Positions 7,599 through 14,494 of a stretch of 64,000 nucleotides of DNA are shown here, piece after piece. The stretch lies in the NCBI GenBank assembly GCA_002342415.1, contig DDPY01000054.1:37336-101335 (forward strand). Direction: 5' to 3'. The position numbers and the translations under genes were made by a program. Under the pieces are notes generated by a model, which worked only from the letters and a program-made list of their open reading frames with translations, ran no database searches and was not told where the DNA came from. The stretch comes from Prevotella sp. UBA2456 (GTDB taxonomy: Bacteria > Bacteroidota > Bacteroidia > Bacteroidales > Bacteroidaceae). Position 1 is the first letter of the stretch. Every line of letters starts with the position of its first letter.

Positions 7599-8048
7599 AT
7601 GACGATGGAAAAAGACGAGAAATACCGACTGCTGACCGCTCAGGTGAAGGCCCTTGTCGAGGGCGAGGACGACGAGATATCCCTCATGGCCAATATCAGT
7701 GCTGCCATTCACGAGACGATGGGCTTCTTCTGGACAGGTTTCTATATTGTCAAGGGCAACGAGCTGCGGCTCGGTCCGTTTCAGGGACCTGTGGCCTGTA
7801 TGCATATCCCCTTCGGGCGGGGAGTCTGCGGCAGCGCCTGGCAGCGGGCCGAGACTATTGTCGTGCCCGATGTGGAACAGTTTCCCGGCCATATAGCCTG
7901 TAGCAGTCTTTCGCGCTCAGAGATTGTCGTGCCCGTGTTCGACCGTCAGCACGAGGTCAAGGCCGTGCTCGACATCGACAGCACCGAGCTCTCTACCTTC
8001 GACGAGACAGACCGCCGCTGGCTTGAGCAGATAGTAGCCTGTCTGTAG
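7599..8048 (+). CDS. msrC: GAF-domain free methionine-(R)-sulfoxide reductase
   Basis: Reduces free methionine-(R)-sulfoxide in the cytosol. The 149-residue product is a single GAF domain with the family layout: FFWTGFYIVKGNELRLGPFQG, then three conserved cysteines in GPVACMHIPFGRGVCG and GHIACSS, and VFDRQHEVKAVLDIDS near the end. Those cysteines correspond to the catalytic and resolving positions of fRMsr, which separates it from regulatory GAF proteins. ATG at 7599 or 7605 are both possible. It converges with the HAD gene 31 bases downstream. Confidence 0.9.
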   Translation: MTMEKDEKYRLLTAQVKALVEGEDDEISLMANISAAIHETMGFFWTGFYIVKGNELRLGPFQGPVACMHIPFGRGVCGSAWQRAETIVVPDVEQFPGHIACSSLSRSEIVVPVFDRQHEVKAVLDIDSTELSTFDETDRRWLEQIVACL

Positions 8049-8079
8049 TTGAAATGCCATTTCTTGGCAAAGTTGTTTC

Positions 8080-8715
8080 CTACAGGTCGGCATTCAGCAG
8101 GGCTGTCAGCATGCCTGTCCAGTCTTCATTGTTCTGCGGACAGAGCGTGTGGATGCCCAGTCGGGAGGCTGCCTCGACATTCCTCTTGCCGTCGTCGACG
8201 AAGAGTGTCTGGTCAGGACGGGCCTGCTGCCCCTCCAGCATCATGCGGAAGATACGCTCGTCGGGCTTCATCACTCCACACTCATAGCTCAGATAGAGGC
8301 GGTCGAAGTAGCTGTCTATCGGATGCCCCAGCCCGTCGAACTCGGTGCTTCGGGCCCACTGCATCATATAGGGATTGGTATTCGACAGCAGGCACAGTTG
8401 ATAGCCTTGCTGGCGGAGCGTCTGCAGCATGTCGAGATTGCGGCGGGGTACGCTTCCCACGTATCCGTGCCACGCTTCGTAGCATTCACGGCTGCTGAGC
8501 TCGCGGCCTGTCAGCTGGCTCAGGGCTATGCGGAATTGCTCGGCAGTGATGCTGCCTTCTTCCAGCTGGCCGAAGATGCCTTGCTGCTGGTATACGTCCA
8601 GATGCTGGCGTGCATTGCGCAAGCCGATGCGCTCGAATTGTCTGACGGCTCCTTCGTAATCGAGTGCCAGTACTACGCCTCCCAAGTCGAAGGCTATGTT
8701 CTTAATCTTTTTCAT
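8080..8715 (-). CDS. HAD-superfamily (subfamily IA) phosphatase
   Basis: A 211-residue cytosolic hydrolase of the YihX/epoxide-hydrolase-like branch, which removes phosphate from small molecules such as sugar phosphates; the substrate is unknown. Motif I is FDLGGVV, where Asp is the nucleophile and Gly occupies the second-Asp position, as is usual in this branch. Motif II is CLLSNTN and motif IV FVDDGKRNVEAA. A cap of alpha-helices lies between residues about 20 and 85. A TAACTTTG promoter is at 8739-8746. Confidence 0.85.
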   Translation of the reverse strand: MKKIKNIAFDLGGVVLALDYEGAVRQFERIGLRNARQHLDVYQQQGIFGQLEEGSITAEQFRIALSQLTGRELSSRECYEAWHGYVGSVPRRNLDMLQTLRQQGYQLCLLSNTNPYMMQWARSTEFDGLGHPIDSYFDRLYLSYECGVMKPDERIFRMMLEGQQARPDQTLFVDDGKRNVEAASRLGIHTLCPQNNEDWTGMLTALLNADL

Positions 8716-8738
8716 GCTATGATGCTATATTTCGTTTG

Positions 8739-8746
8739 CAAAGTTA
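8739..8746 (-). promoter_or_regulatory. Promoter of the HAD gene (TAACTTTG)
   Basis: TAnnTTTG on the minus strand, 23 bases before the ATG. Confidence 0.6.
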
Positions 8747-8765
8747 CAAAATCTTTGTGACATGA

Positions 8766-9845
8766 TCAGCCTGTAGGGTAGTTAAAATTGCTCAATTGTG
8801 GTAGTCGTTGGCACGTCAGGCTGACGTTCCGCAGGGCTGTCTCCTTGCGCATGGCCTCCTCGATAGGGAGACCCGCCGGGTTAATGCATTCCACTTGGGC
8901 GAAACCTGCTTTTTGCAATTGGTCTTTGTCGCTGATTCGTCCGGCTATCAGCACGGTTGGGATTCCTTGTGCTTGTGATAAAATGCCCATCGGCAATTTG
9001 CCCATCAGTGTCTGACGGTCGGCCGAGCCCTCGCCTGTGATGAGAAGGCTGGCATTCCTGACAAGTTCAGGGAAGTGGATGGTGTCGAGTAATAGCTGTA
9101 TGCCAGACTTGCTTACAGCATTCAGATATTCAAGGAAGGCATAGCCGAGCCCGCCGGCAGCGCCGGCTCCCTCCATCATGGAGCAGTCATGACCAAAATG
9201 CTTGGCAGAGATGGCTGCAAACTTTCTGGCCCGCTCGTCTAGAATGGTCACCATTTCAGGAGTCGCCCCTTTCTGTGGAGCAAATACGTGGGCAGCACCA
9301 TGCTCGCCGCACAACGGATTTCTGACATCGGAGGCCAGGGTGAAGCGTACCTCTTTCAGGGCATCGATGTCGTCCCACGTGCCATGTTTGGCAAATGCGT
9401 CGATGAGTGCCCGAAGCATTCCTATGCCTGCATCGCTGGTTGCACTGCCGCCCAGTCCCACGATGATATGCCTTGCTCCTCGGCGGACGGCATCTGCCAC
9501 CAGTTGTCCCGTTCCGTAACTGGTTGCCACCAGCGGGTTTCGCTCTTCTTTTGTCAGCAGGGGCAGCCCGCTTGCCTGGGCTATTTCTATCACTGCCGTC
9601 TCGCCCTGCAACAGATATTTAGCGGTGACGGGACGCATCAGCGGGTCGCGCACCGTCACAGATACTGACTCGCCCCCTATGGCAGCATGGAAAGCCTCTA
9701 AGAAACCCTCGCCGCCATCGCTGACAGGCACTTGCACAATCTCGGCCTCAGGGCATGCCCTACGCACTCCCTCCGCAGCTGCCATATTGGCTTCCACAGA
9801 GGTAAGGCATCCCTTAAATGAATCGATAGCAACTACAACTTTCAT
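8766..9845 (-). CDS. Glycerate kinase (GlxK/GarK family)
   Basis: Phosphorylates D-glycerate to 2- or 3-phosphoglycerate, feeding lower glycolysis. The 359-residue product begins MKVVVAIDSFKGCLTSVEAN and contains PVSDGGEGFLEAF, the glycine-rich IVGLGGSATSDAGIGML and ITGEGSADRQTLMGKLPMG, all hallmarks of this family. The frame stays open 63 bases upstream, but the ATG at 9845 is chosen because the family begins there and the TATCTTTG promoter at 9869-9876 lies inside the extension. Confidence 0.93.
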   Translation of the reverse strand: MKVVVAIDSFKGCLTSVEANMAAAEGVRRACPEAEIVQVPVSDGGEGFLEAFHAAIGGESVSVTVRDPLMRPVTAKYLLQGETAVIEIAQASGLPLLTKEERNPLVATSYGTGQLVADAVRRGARHIIVGLGGSATSDAGIGMLRALIDAFAKHGTWDDIDALKEVRFTLASDVRNPLCGEHGAAHVFAPQKGATPEMVTILDERARKFAAISAKHFGHDCSMMEGAGAAGGLGYAFLEYLNAVSKSGIQLLLDTIHFPELVRNASLLITGEGSADRQTLMGKLPMGILSQAQGIPTVLIAGRISDKDQLQKAGFAQVECINPAGLPIEEAMRKETALRNVSLTCQRLPQLSNFNYPTG

Positions 9846-9868
9846 CACTTCAGCTTGCTTGTGAGTTG

Positions 9869-9876
9869 CAAAGATA
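9869..9876 (-). promoter_or_regulatory. Promoter of glycerate kinase (TATCTTTG)
   Basis: Exact TAnnTTTG on the minus strand, 23 bases before the ATG. Confidence 0.65.
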
Positions 9877-9916
9877 AGAAAAAGTGTGCAATCCGCAAAA
9901 GATGGCACACCTTATT

Positions 9917-10072
9917 TTATTGGTACACTTCTCCATCAGTGATAGAGTAGGGGGGCTTAATACCCGATAGGATGATTGAGCTCCAGAAGTGTAGTGGCAG
10001 GCTGATTACATCCTGAGCCTGAATGGTGCCCATTGTCATCAAGGCAAGGGCTAAGACAATCATTTTCTTCAT
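9917..10072 (-). CDS. Small exported peptide, 51 aa, possibly a truncated gene
   Basis: Begins MKKMIVLALALMTMGTIQAQ, a clear signal peptide, followed by only about 31 residues (DVISLPLHF to GEVYQ). A TATCTTTG promoter lies 41 bases upstream at 10114-10121. The mature part matches nothing I recognise. It may be a real short secreted peptide or the surviving 5' end of a larger exported protein; the next gene on this strand begins 72 bases further on. Confidence 0.5.
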   Translation of the reverse strand: MKKMIVLALALMTMGTIQAQDVISLPLHFWSSIILSGIKPPYSITDGEVYQ

Positions 10073-10113
10073 TTTTATTAGTGTTTAGTTTCTCTTTTGT
10101 CATATTTCGTCTG

Positions 10114-10121
10114 CAAAGATA
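10114..10121 (-). promoter_or_regulatory. Promoter of the small exported peptide (TATCTTTG)
   Basis: Exact TAnnTTTG on the minus strand. Confidence 0.55.
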
Positions 10122-10196
10122 ATCAATAATTTCGAAATATTTGCCTGTTCTATGATGATAATTCAAATGCTTTTCTCTGAATACAGGAAAAATTAG

Positions 10197-10204
10197 TATC
10201 TTTG
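10197..10204 (+). promoter_or_regulatory. Promoter of the DNA alkylation repair gene (TATCTTTG)
   Basis: Exact TAnnTTTG. The first ATG (10208) comes three bases later and is in frame with the gene. Confidence 0.65.
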
Positions 10205-10225
10205 CAAATGATATCATTTTGTAGT

Positions 10226-10999
10226 ATGATGACGGCAAGGCAAGTGATTGAATACATGGAGTCGCTGCGGGATGAGAAGCAGCGTGAGAATCTGATGCGG
10301 TTTTTTAAGACTGGACCAGGTGAATATGGCGAGGGCGATGAGTTCCTGGGGTTGAAGGTGCCGCAGACGAGAGCGGTGGTACGGGCAGTGTCCAAGGATT
10401 TCCTGCTCGGGGAAGTGCCGGAACTGCTGCTGTCGAAATGGCACGAGGTCAGGCTATGCGGGTTGTTGATACTGGTGGCGAAATTCGAGAAGTTGGCGAC
10501 AAAGAGGCTGATGAGTGATGGTGAGGCTATTCGGAGGCGAGACGAGATTGTAGAGATGTATCTGGAGTATGCAGAGCGGGCAAATAACTGGGACTTGGTC
10601 GATTTGTCGGCTCCGAAGATACTGGGAGGCTGGTTGGCAGATTGTCCCTCGAAAGAGATGCGCGCATATAAGCAGCAGGTAGTGGATGAACAGGCTCGGA
10701 GTGAGAATTTATGGCGACAGCGGATGAGTATGGTCTGTACGTGGAAGACTTCGCATGAGGGTGATCCGTCGTGGTGTTTGCATTATGCCGAGATTCATCT
10801 GCATCACCCGCACGACTTGATGCACAAGGCAGTAGGATGGATGCTCAGGGAGATGGGGAAACATTGTTCGTTGGATTTGCTGCGGGCTTTTCTGAGACAA
10901 CATGCGCACGAAATGCCACGAACAACTCTTCGCTATGCGATAGAAAAGATGTCTGAAGTGGAACGAAAGGAGTGGATGTGTTATGAAGGACTATCCTGA
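10226..10999 (+). CDS. DNA alkylation repair protein (AlkD-like, HEAT repeats)
   Basis: Predicted monofunctional DNA glycosylase that removes alkylated bases. The product of about 257 residues is a helical-repeat protein with family features: EYGEGDEFLGLKVP near the start, AERANNWDLVDLSAP with the Trp and Asp that line the AlkD cleft, and WLREMGK-like SVGWMLREMGKHC near the end (here KAVGWMLREMGKH). Homologs start near MTARQ, so 10226 or 10229 is likely; a leaderless start at 10208 would add six residues. It overlaps the next gene by 17 bases, which suggests a two-gene DNA-repair operon. Confidence 0.88.
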   Translation: MMTARQVIEYMESLRDEKQRENLMRFFKTGPGEYGEGDEFLGLKVPQTRAVVRAVSKDFLLGEVPELLLSKWHEVRLCGLLILVAKFEKLATKRLMSDGEAIRRRDEIVEMYLEYAERANNWDLVDLSAPKILGGWLADCPSKEMRAYKQQVVDEQARSENLWRQRMSMVCTWKTSHEGDPSWCLHYAEIHLHHPHDLMHKAVGWMLREMGKHCSLDLLRAFLRQHAHEMPRTTLRYAIEKMSEVERKEWMCYEGLS

Positions 11000-11315
11000 C
11001 AGGATGACAGCGGAGCAGGCAGGGAAATTTGGTGAAGATGTGCTGAACATCGTCAGTCAGATTCCGCGTGGACGAGTGACAACGTATGGAGCCATTGCTG
11101 CGTGGGCTGGATGGCCAAGTCATTCAAGGATGGTGGGACGGATTCTGAGATATTCGCCTGAGGCAGAGGCGTTGCCTTGTCATCGGGTGGTGAACAAGGA
11201 AGGGCGTACGGCACCGGGATGGAGTAGGCAGCGCATGTTGTTGGAGGAGGAAGGCGTATTATTCCGATCTAATGGGCATGTGGATATGAACCGCTTTCTG
11301 TGGGAGCCAGAATGA
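10983..11315 (+). CDS. MGMT-family protein (O6-alkylguanine-DNA alkyltransferase DNA-binding domain)
   Basis: A 110-residue protein made of only the DNA-binding/active-site domain of O6-methylguanine-DNA methyltransferase. It has IPRGRVTTYGAIA and the active-site PCHRVV with the reactive cysteine retained, unlike the alkyltransferase-like proteins where Cys becomes Trp. The N-terminal RNase H-like domain of full-length Ogt is absent. It may repair or flag alkylated guanine. It overlaps the AlkD-like gene upstream by 17 bases, pointing to translational coupling and a shared role. Confidence 0.88.
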   Translation: MKDYPDRMTAEQAGKFGEDVLNIVSQIPRGRVTTYGAIAAWAGWPSHSRMVGRILRYSPEAEALPCHRVVNKEGRTAPGWSRQRMLLEEEGVLFRSNGHVDMNRFLWEPE

Positions 11316-11318
11316 AAA

Positions 11319-11350
11319 AAGAGGTGCGATGGGGATGTATCGCACCTCTT
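11319..11350 (+). terminator. Terminator of the DNA-repair operon
   Basis: Perfect 12-bp stem AAGAGGTGCGAT/ATCGCACCTCTT with an 8-base loop, starting four bases after the MGMT stop. Confidence 0.8.
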
Positions 11351-11372
11351 CTTGTCTGTTCGGATGGTTGTG

Positions 11373-11431
11373 AATTATTTGGGAAATCAATATTTGTGTT
11401 GATGAATCATGTACTGACCCCGTGATTCTTG
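11373..11431. repeat. Short dispersed repeat, copy 1
   Basis: AATTATTTGGGAAATC then TGTTGATGAATCATGTAC then CCCCGTGATTCTTG. A near-identical first part recurs at 12114-12165 and the second part at 11813-11846. It forms the 3' end of the 38-codon ORF on the minus strand. Confidence 0.75.
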
Positions 11432-11523
11432 GCATTCTTCTTCATTTTTGAAATGAAGTTGTTGGTGGTCTTGTCAGAAGAAGCCATAACGACTTCGTGG
11501 TTCAATAGGGCATTTTTTTCCAT
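11407..11523 (-). CDS. Small basic protein, 38 aa (possibly truncated)
   Basis: Frame MEKNALLNHEVVMASSDKTT to KNAKNHGVST. A consensus TACCTTTG promoter lies 20 bases upstream (11544-11551). The last codons and the stop are made by the dispersed repeat, as for two other truncated genes nearby, so this may be the 5' remnant of a longer gene. No family recognised. Confidence 0.4.
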   Translation of the reverse strand: MEKNALLNHEVVMASSDKTTNNFISKMKKNAKNHGVST

Positions 11524-11543
11524 AAATCAATGCTTTGATGGTG

Positions 11544-11551
11544 CAAAGGTA
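11544..11551 (-). promoter_or_regulatory. Promoter of the 38-aa ORF (TACCTTTG)
   Basis: Exact TAnnTTTG on the minus strand. Confidence 0.5.
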
Positions 11552-11688
11552 GCATTTTTATCTAGAAAAGTGAAGATTTTATGGAAAATTTTCCAAATTG
11601 AAAGTACAACCTTCCAAATTTGTGCTCATTCGAAGCACTCTCACTCGAAAAAGTCCATAATTATTTTGGCTTTTTGCTCACTTTCTCG

Positions 11689-11696
11689 TACCTTTG
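11689..11696 (+). promoter_or_regulatory. Promoter element (TACCTTTG) before a 28-codon ORF
   Basis: TACCTTTG with a TTTG -33 element at 11665-11668, 20 bases apart. A good match within a gene-poor stretch. Confidence 0.55.
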
Positions 11697-11719
11697 CAAC
11701 CGACAAGAGAGTATTAACA

Positions 11720-11806
11720 ATGCCGAATCGGCGCAAAATCGGCGCAAATGCGTTTTTGAGGAATGCCGAAGATGCCCATAAACAAAGGGATACTCAAAGA
11801 AATTGA
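11720..11806 (+). CDS. Very small basic ORF, 28 aa
   Basis: Frame MPNRRKIGANAFLRNAEDAH to KQRDTQRN, 24 bases after a good promoter. Strongly basic; the ATG is not preceded by an evident ribosome site. Could be a peptide or merely the body of an untranslated RNA. Confidence 0.3.
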   Translation: MPNRRKIGANAFLRNAEDAHKQRDTQRN

Positions 11807-11812
11807 ATGACA

Positions 11813-11846
11813 GATGAATCATGTACCTCTGTCCCCGTGATTCTTG
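11813..11846. repeat. Short dispersed repeat, copy 2
   Basis: GATGAATCATGTAC then CTCTGTCCCCGTGATTCTTG; the ends AATCA and TGATT are inverted. It supplies the last codons and stop of the RhuM fragment. Confidence 0.7.
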
Positions 11847-12079
11847 TCAAGGTTGTAGTGGTACATATTTCGCTTCACACTTCTTTTACCCTCCTGACGA
11901 ACTGACAAAAATTTTTTGTGAGTTCGTTCTGGTGCTTGCGAAGCATCAAACAACTTCATCATCTGCTCTACATTTAGCCATACATCCTCGCCCTCGAATC
12001 TTACATTGACTCGAGCAATCCCGTTTTCATCCTGATAAATCAGGAATGCCTCATTCCTTTTCTCTATTTCGTTTGCCAT
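11819..12079 (-). pseudogene. Truncated RhuM-family protein (N-terminal fragment)
   Basis: RhuM-type proteins are phage- and island-borne regulators of about 330 residues with unclear function. Here only 86 residues remain: MANEIEKRN, then IYQDENGIARVNVRFEGEDV, WLNVEQMMKLFDAS and EGKRSVKRNMYHYNLD, which match the conserved N-terminal region. The frame then runs straight into the dispersed repeat, which adds KNHGDRGT and a stop. A TACTTTTG promoter element at 12103-12110 supports the ATG at 12079. A shortened copy of the SxxxxHI segment after FDAS may also be missing. Confidence 0.65.
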
Positions 12080-12113
12080 ATCTTCAATATCGTTTTTGTT
12101 TGCAAAAGTAATC

Positions 12114-12165
12114 AATTATTTGGGAAATCTATACTTTGTGTTGATGAATCATGTACCAGTCCCTG
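12114..12165. repeat. Short dispersed repeat, copy 3
   Basis: AATTATTTGGGAAATCTATA, TTTGTGTTGATGAATCATGT, then ACCAGTCCCTG. About 90 percent identical to 11373-11419. The stretch 12116-12627 holds no convincing large gene: only this repeat, a promoter at 12300 and a possible 31-codon frame. Confidence 0.75.
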
Positions 12166-12299
12166 CGTCTCTCGAGGTAGGGTATCAGAAATGGTGCTCT
12201 ACCTTTTATTTTGAAGCCGTTTTGCTCAAGTTAAGAAACAAAAATCACTTAATTTACTACTTTTTTGTAGTTTTTTTGCTGAATATAAAATATTATTGC

Positions 12300-12307
12300 T
12301 ACCTTTG
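12300..12307 (+). promoter_or_regulatory. Promoter element (TACCTTTG) far upstream of the lipoprotein gene
   Basis: TACCTTTG with TTTG at 12275-12278. It would give the lipoprotein gene a leader of about 320 nt. Confidence 0.5.
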
Positions 12308-12433
12308 GCAACGAGTTTCAAGTACACCTGTGTGCAGATGTGCGTTTTAATGGCTCAACTTTGTAAAAGGAGCATTTGATATTATCCTTCACTGAAATCT
12401 GGACAATTTCAATCATCAAGGGTAATAGGCAAT

Positions 12434-12529
12434 ATGCTCATGCTTGGGATTATTATATCATTAATATATCTCCTGCATGGGCTGTTGTCTTTATTTGATG
12501 ATTGGCAGTCCAGAGCCGCAGTGAGATAA
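12434..12529 (+). CDS. Possible small membrane peptide, 31 aa
   Basis: Frame MLMLGIIISLIYLLHGLLSL then FDDWQSRAAVR: one hydrophobic segment with a charged tail. It lies between the 12300 promoter and the lipoprotein start. No homology can be claimed. Confidence 0.25.
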   Translation: MLMLGIIISLIYLLHGLLSLFDDWQSRAAVR

Positions 12530-12627
12530 TTTCAGCAGTCCCATGCTTCTTAACTATTAACGCTGACTTCTTGGGATTGGTTGGCATGGAGTTAAATTAT
12601 ACTAATCATTTAAATAAAACAAAATTT

Positions 12628-13134
12628 ATGAAAGCATTAAGATTTATTGGAATTGCACTTCTCACAGTGCTTATGAGTGTAAGTTTTTCCGCTTGCGGAG
12701 GTAGTGACGATGATGACAATAATGGAGGTGGAAATGAAACACCCACATCCATTGAGGGGACTTGGTACATGAAATCAGTGACGTGGTACAACTACTATAC
12801 TGATGGAACTAAAGAGGAGAAAAGGTCAAGTGACAATAGAACATACGCGGACTATGCAGAAGATGAAATCTGGAAACTTGCAAAAAGCGGTAACAATTAT
12901 ATTTGGACTGAAATAGAGAAAGGTTACTCCCCAGAGACGCACACTTGGGAAAAACTTGGAAACAATGAATTTAAATGTTCCCTTGATGGTAAGAATCACA
13001 AAATTGTTATCACTTCTATTGAGAGAAACAAGATGGTTTTGGAATGGACTGAGGATTACGATGGAGAGCCTTCTACATCTAAAGGTAGCAAACCACATTA
13101 CAGCGTTGGAGTACATACTCTATTAAGAAAATAA
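12628..13134 (+). CDS. Exported lipoprotein, lipocalin-like
   Basis: A 168-residue protein with a lipoprotein signal (MKALRFIGIALLTVLMSVSF then SAC) and a following GGSDDDDNNGGG tract typical of Bacteroidales surface lipoproteins. The mature part has a single repeated beta-strand pattern (IEGTWYMKSVTWY, KMVLEWTEDYDG) seen in lipocalin-like Bacteroidales lipoproteins. Ligand unknown. The frame extends upstream but the signal peptide fixes the start at 12628. It is lower in GC than the housekeeping genes around the island. Confidence 0.75.
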   Translation: MKALRFIGIALLTVLMSVSFSACGGSDDDDNNGGGNETPTSIEGTWYMKSVTWYNYYTDGTKEEKRSSDNRTYADYAEDEIWKLAKSGNNYIWTEIEKGYSPETHTWEKLGNNEFKCSLDGKNHKIVITSIERNKMVLEWTEDYDGEPSTSKGSKPHYSVGVHTLLRK

Positions 13135-13230
13135 GAATTAGTAACAAGGAAAGGTAGCAAATAACGCTATCTTTCTTTTTTACTGCGTTATAGGTCAATT
13201 CCAATTAGTAGTTCATATATAGTTGTTGTT

Positions 13231-13254
13231 GGGTCAGGGGACTCTGATCCGTTT
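13231..13254. repeat. Short dispersed repeat, second type, copy 1
   Basis: GGGTCAGGGGACTCTGATCC plus GTTT. It recurs at 14382-14408 with a two-base CT insertion. It creates the last six codons and stop of the ORF6N fragment. Confidence 0.7.
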
Positions 13255-13458
13255 GGCCCGTTGACTTTTTAGGATAGTCGCAAGCATATACAAGCCTTTC
13301 TCAGTAAAAGCCTTAGCTAGTGAACGGCTTTTGGCTGATAGATTTGTGGTCGAAATTTTCGACCACAAATCCTTTAACTCGTCTGATGTCAAAACAAACA
13401 TATAATCCTCAGGGAACTTGTCGGGATTGTTCTTTACGGCTTTCTTGGCTAAAGTTAG
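13234..13458 (-). pseudogene. ORF6N-domain protein fragment
   Basis: ORF6N proteins are phage-type regulators. The fragment keeps the middle of the domain (KFPEDYMFVLTSDELKDLWS, then KAFTEKGLYMLATILKSQRA) but lacks the usual first 25 residues and everything after, where the frame enters the dispersed repeat and stops as KRIRVP. The upstream part of the open frame is antisense to the toxin gene and its promoter, so no start codon can be assigned. Confidence 0.65.
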
Positions 13459-13477
13459 ACAAAAGTTAATTATAGGC

Positions 13478-13493
13478 TTCACTTTTTTATGAA
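13478..13493. promoter_or_regulatory. Operator-like site 1 of the toxin-antitoxin operon
   Basis: TTCACTTTTTTATGAA, a degenerate version of the palindrome at 13528, 50 bases upstream of it. Confidence 0.4.
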
Positions 13494-13527
13494 TATCACA
13501 AATTGACAACAAAATTAATATATTTTC

Positions 13528-13543
13528 TTCACTTTTAAGTGAA
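13528..13543. promoter_or_regulatory. Operator-like palindrome of the toxin-antitoxin operon
   Basis: TTCACTTTTAAGTGAA, 7 of 8 positions symmetric, 18 bases before the -7 element, where binding of the XRE antitoxin would block transcription. Confidence 0.5.
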
Positions 13544-13560
13544 TTATAAGAAAAAAGTTG

Positions 13561-13568
13561 TATCTTTG
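13561..13568 (+). promoter_or_regulatory. Promoter of the toxin-antitoxin operon (TATCTTTG)
   Basis: Exact TAnnTTTG, 23 bases before the toxin ATG. Confidence 0.65.
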
Positions 13569-13591
13569 CACCGACCAAATGACAATGAGCA

Positions 13592-14068
13592 ATGAAAACG
13601 ATTAATTTGAAGACCATCGAGCAGAACGACAACGTGAGCCTATACTCTATTTGCTTCAACGGTAGTGACGTGTCAGAGTATGAGGACTTCTTGATGAAGT
13701 TCAAGGATAACTCTACGCTAAATTATGATTTTCAGCGCATACTCCTTGCATTGGAAAAGATTATTGACCGTGGCGCACTTGAACGGTTTTTCCGAATAGA
13801 AGGAAAGATGAATGACAGAGTTTCTGCTTTGGCTATCGACTCCAGAAAGTTGCGTCTGTATTGTCTGCGTATCTCTGACCAGATTCTCATAGTTGGGAAT
13901 GGAGGCGTCAAGACCACACGGACTTACCAGGAGAATGAGCAACTGAGTGGCTATGTGATGGACTTGCAGCGTTTTGACGAGCTGTTGAAACAGGCTCAGC
14001 AGAACGGCAGCATTACAATTGAGAAGAACATGATAGTGGGAATAGACAACAAAGTTTTTGAGATATGA
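13592..14068 (+). CDS. RelE/HigB-like toxin of a toxin-antitoxin pair
   Basis: A 158-residue protein placed first in a two-gene operon with an XRE antitoxin, the gene order of HigBA-type systems. The core KLRLYCLRISDQILIVGNGG followed by VKTTRTYQ resembles the central strands of RelE-fold mRNA interferases, and basic residues (ERFFRIEGKMNDR) precede it. It is longer than classical HigB (about 100 residues), with extra N-terminal sequence. Its stop overlaps the antitoxin start as ATGA. Function by context and fold impression only. Confidence 0.7.
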   Translation: MKTINLKTIEQNDNVSLYSICFNGSDVSEYEDFLMKFKDNSTLNYDFQRILLALEKIIDRGALERFFRIEGKMNDRVSALAIDSRKLRLYCLRISDQILIVGNGGVKTTRTYQENEQLSGYVMDLQRFDELLKQAQQNGSITIEKNMIVGIDNKVFEI

Positions 14069-14331
14069 TTACTAATCCGTTATTTCGCGAGTGTCTGGCA
14101 AACGTCTCAGATGAGACCCGTGCCGAGTTCAATCTCTCGTTTGAGATTGCAGACCGCATTGATGCCTTGCTGAAGAAGAAAGGTATCACACAGAAGGAGT
14201 TGGCCGCAAAGATGGGTAAGCGGGAGTCGGAAATCTCTAAATGGCTCACTGGTCGGCATAACTTCACGACTAAAACCCTTGCTGGTATATCGCTGGCCCT
14301 CGGCGAACCAATCATTAGTGTGCCAGCATAA
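14065..14331 (+). CDS. XRE-family antitoxin / repressor
   Basis: An 88-residue protein with a helix-turn-helix of the lambda-repressor type at residues about 38-75: KKKGITQKELAAKMGKRESE then ISKWLTGRHNF. Expected to neutralise the toxin encoded just upstream and to repress the operon through the TTCACTT sites at 13478 and 13528. The start overlaps the toxin stop by four bases. Confidence 0.85.
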   Translation: MITNPLFRECLANVSDETRAEFNLSFEIADRIDALLKKKGITQKELAAKMGKRESEISKWLTGRHNFTTKTLAGISLALGEPIISVPA

Positions 14332-14346
14332 AGTTCTTCTATATCC

Positions 14347-14377
14347 AATGGGCTGTCGATTATCTCGTCAGCCCATT
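14347..14377 (+). terminator. Hairpin after the toxin-antitoxin operon
   Basis: AATGGGCTG/CAGCCCATT 9-bp stem 16 bases after the antitoxin stop; the following T-run is weak. Confidence 0.55.
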
Positions 14378-14381
14378 ATTT

Positions 14382-14408
14382 GGGTCAGGGGACTCTCTGA
14401 TCCGTTTT
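14382..14408. repeat. Short dispersed repeat, second type, copy 2
   Basis: GGGTCAGGGGACTCTCTGAT then CCGTTTT; compare 13231-13254. Confidence 0.7.
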
Positions 14409-14457
14409 AGTAGTGTGATTCGGCGGAGGGGGCTATAGGCTGTCTTTCTCGCGCTCG
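14407..14457. repeat. 51-bp direct repeat, left copy (duplicate of HU gene 3' end)
   Basis: 48 of 51 bases match 15412-15462, which spans the last codons and stop of the HU-like gene. The Fic gene lies between the copies. Confidence 0.85.
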
Positions 14458-14494
14458 TTAGTCAATTCCTTATATAGCATGAGGCCTTTCACCG

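Noticed and set aside
11429..11806. A 125-codon plus-strand frame
   Set aside because: It has no upstream promoter and is Phe/Lys/Ser-rich as expected for translated AT-rich DNA. Its middle is antisense to the promoter of the 38-codon ORF; only the last 28 codons have a promoter of their own.
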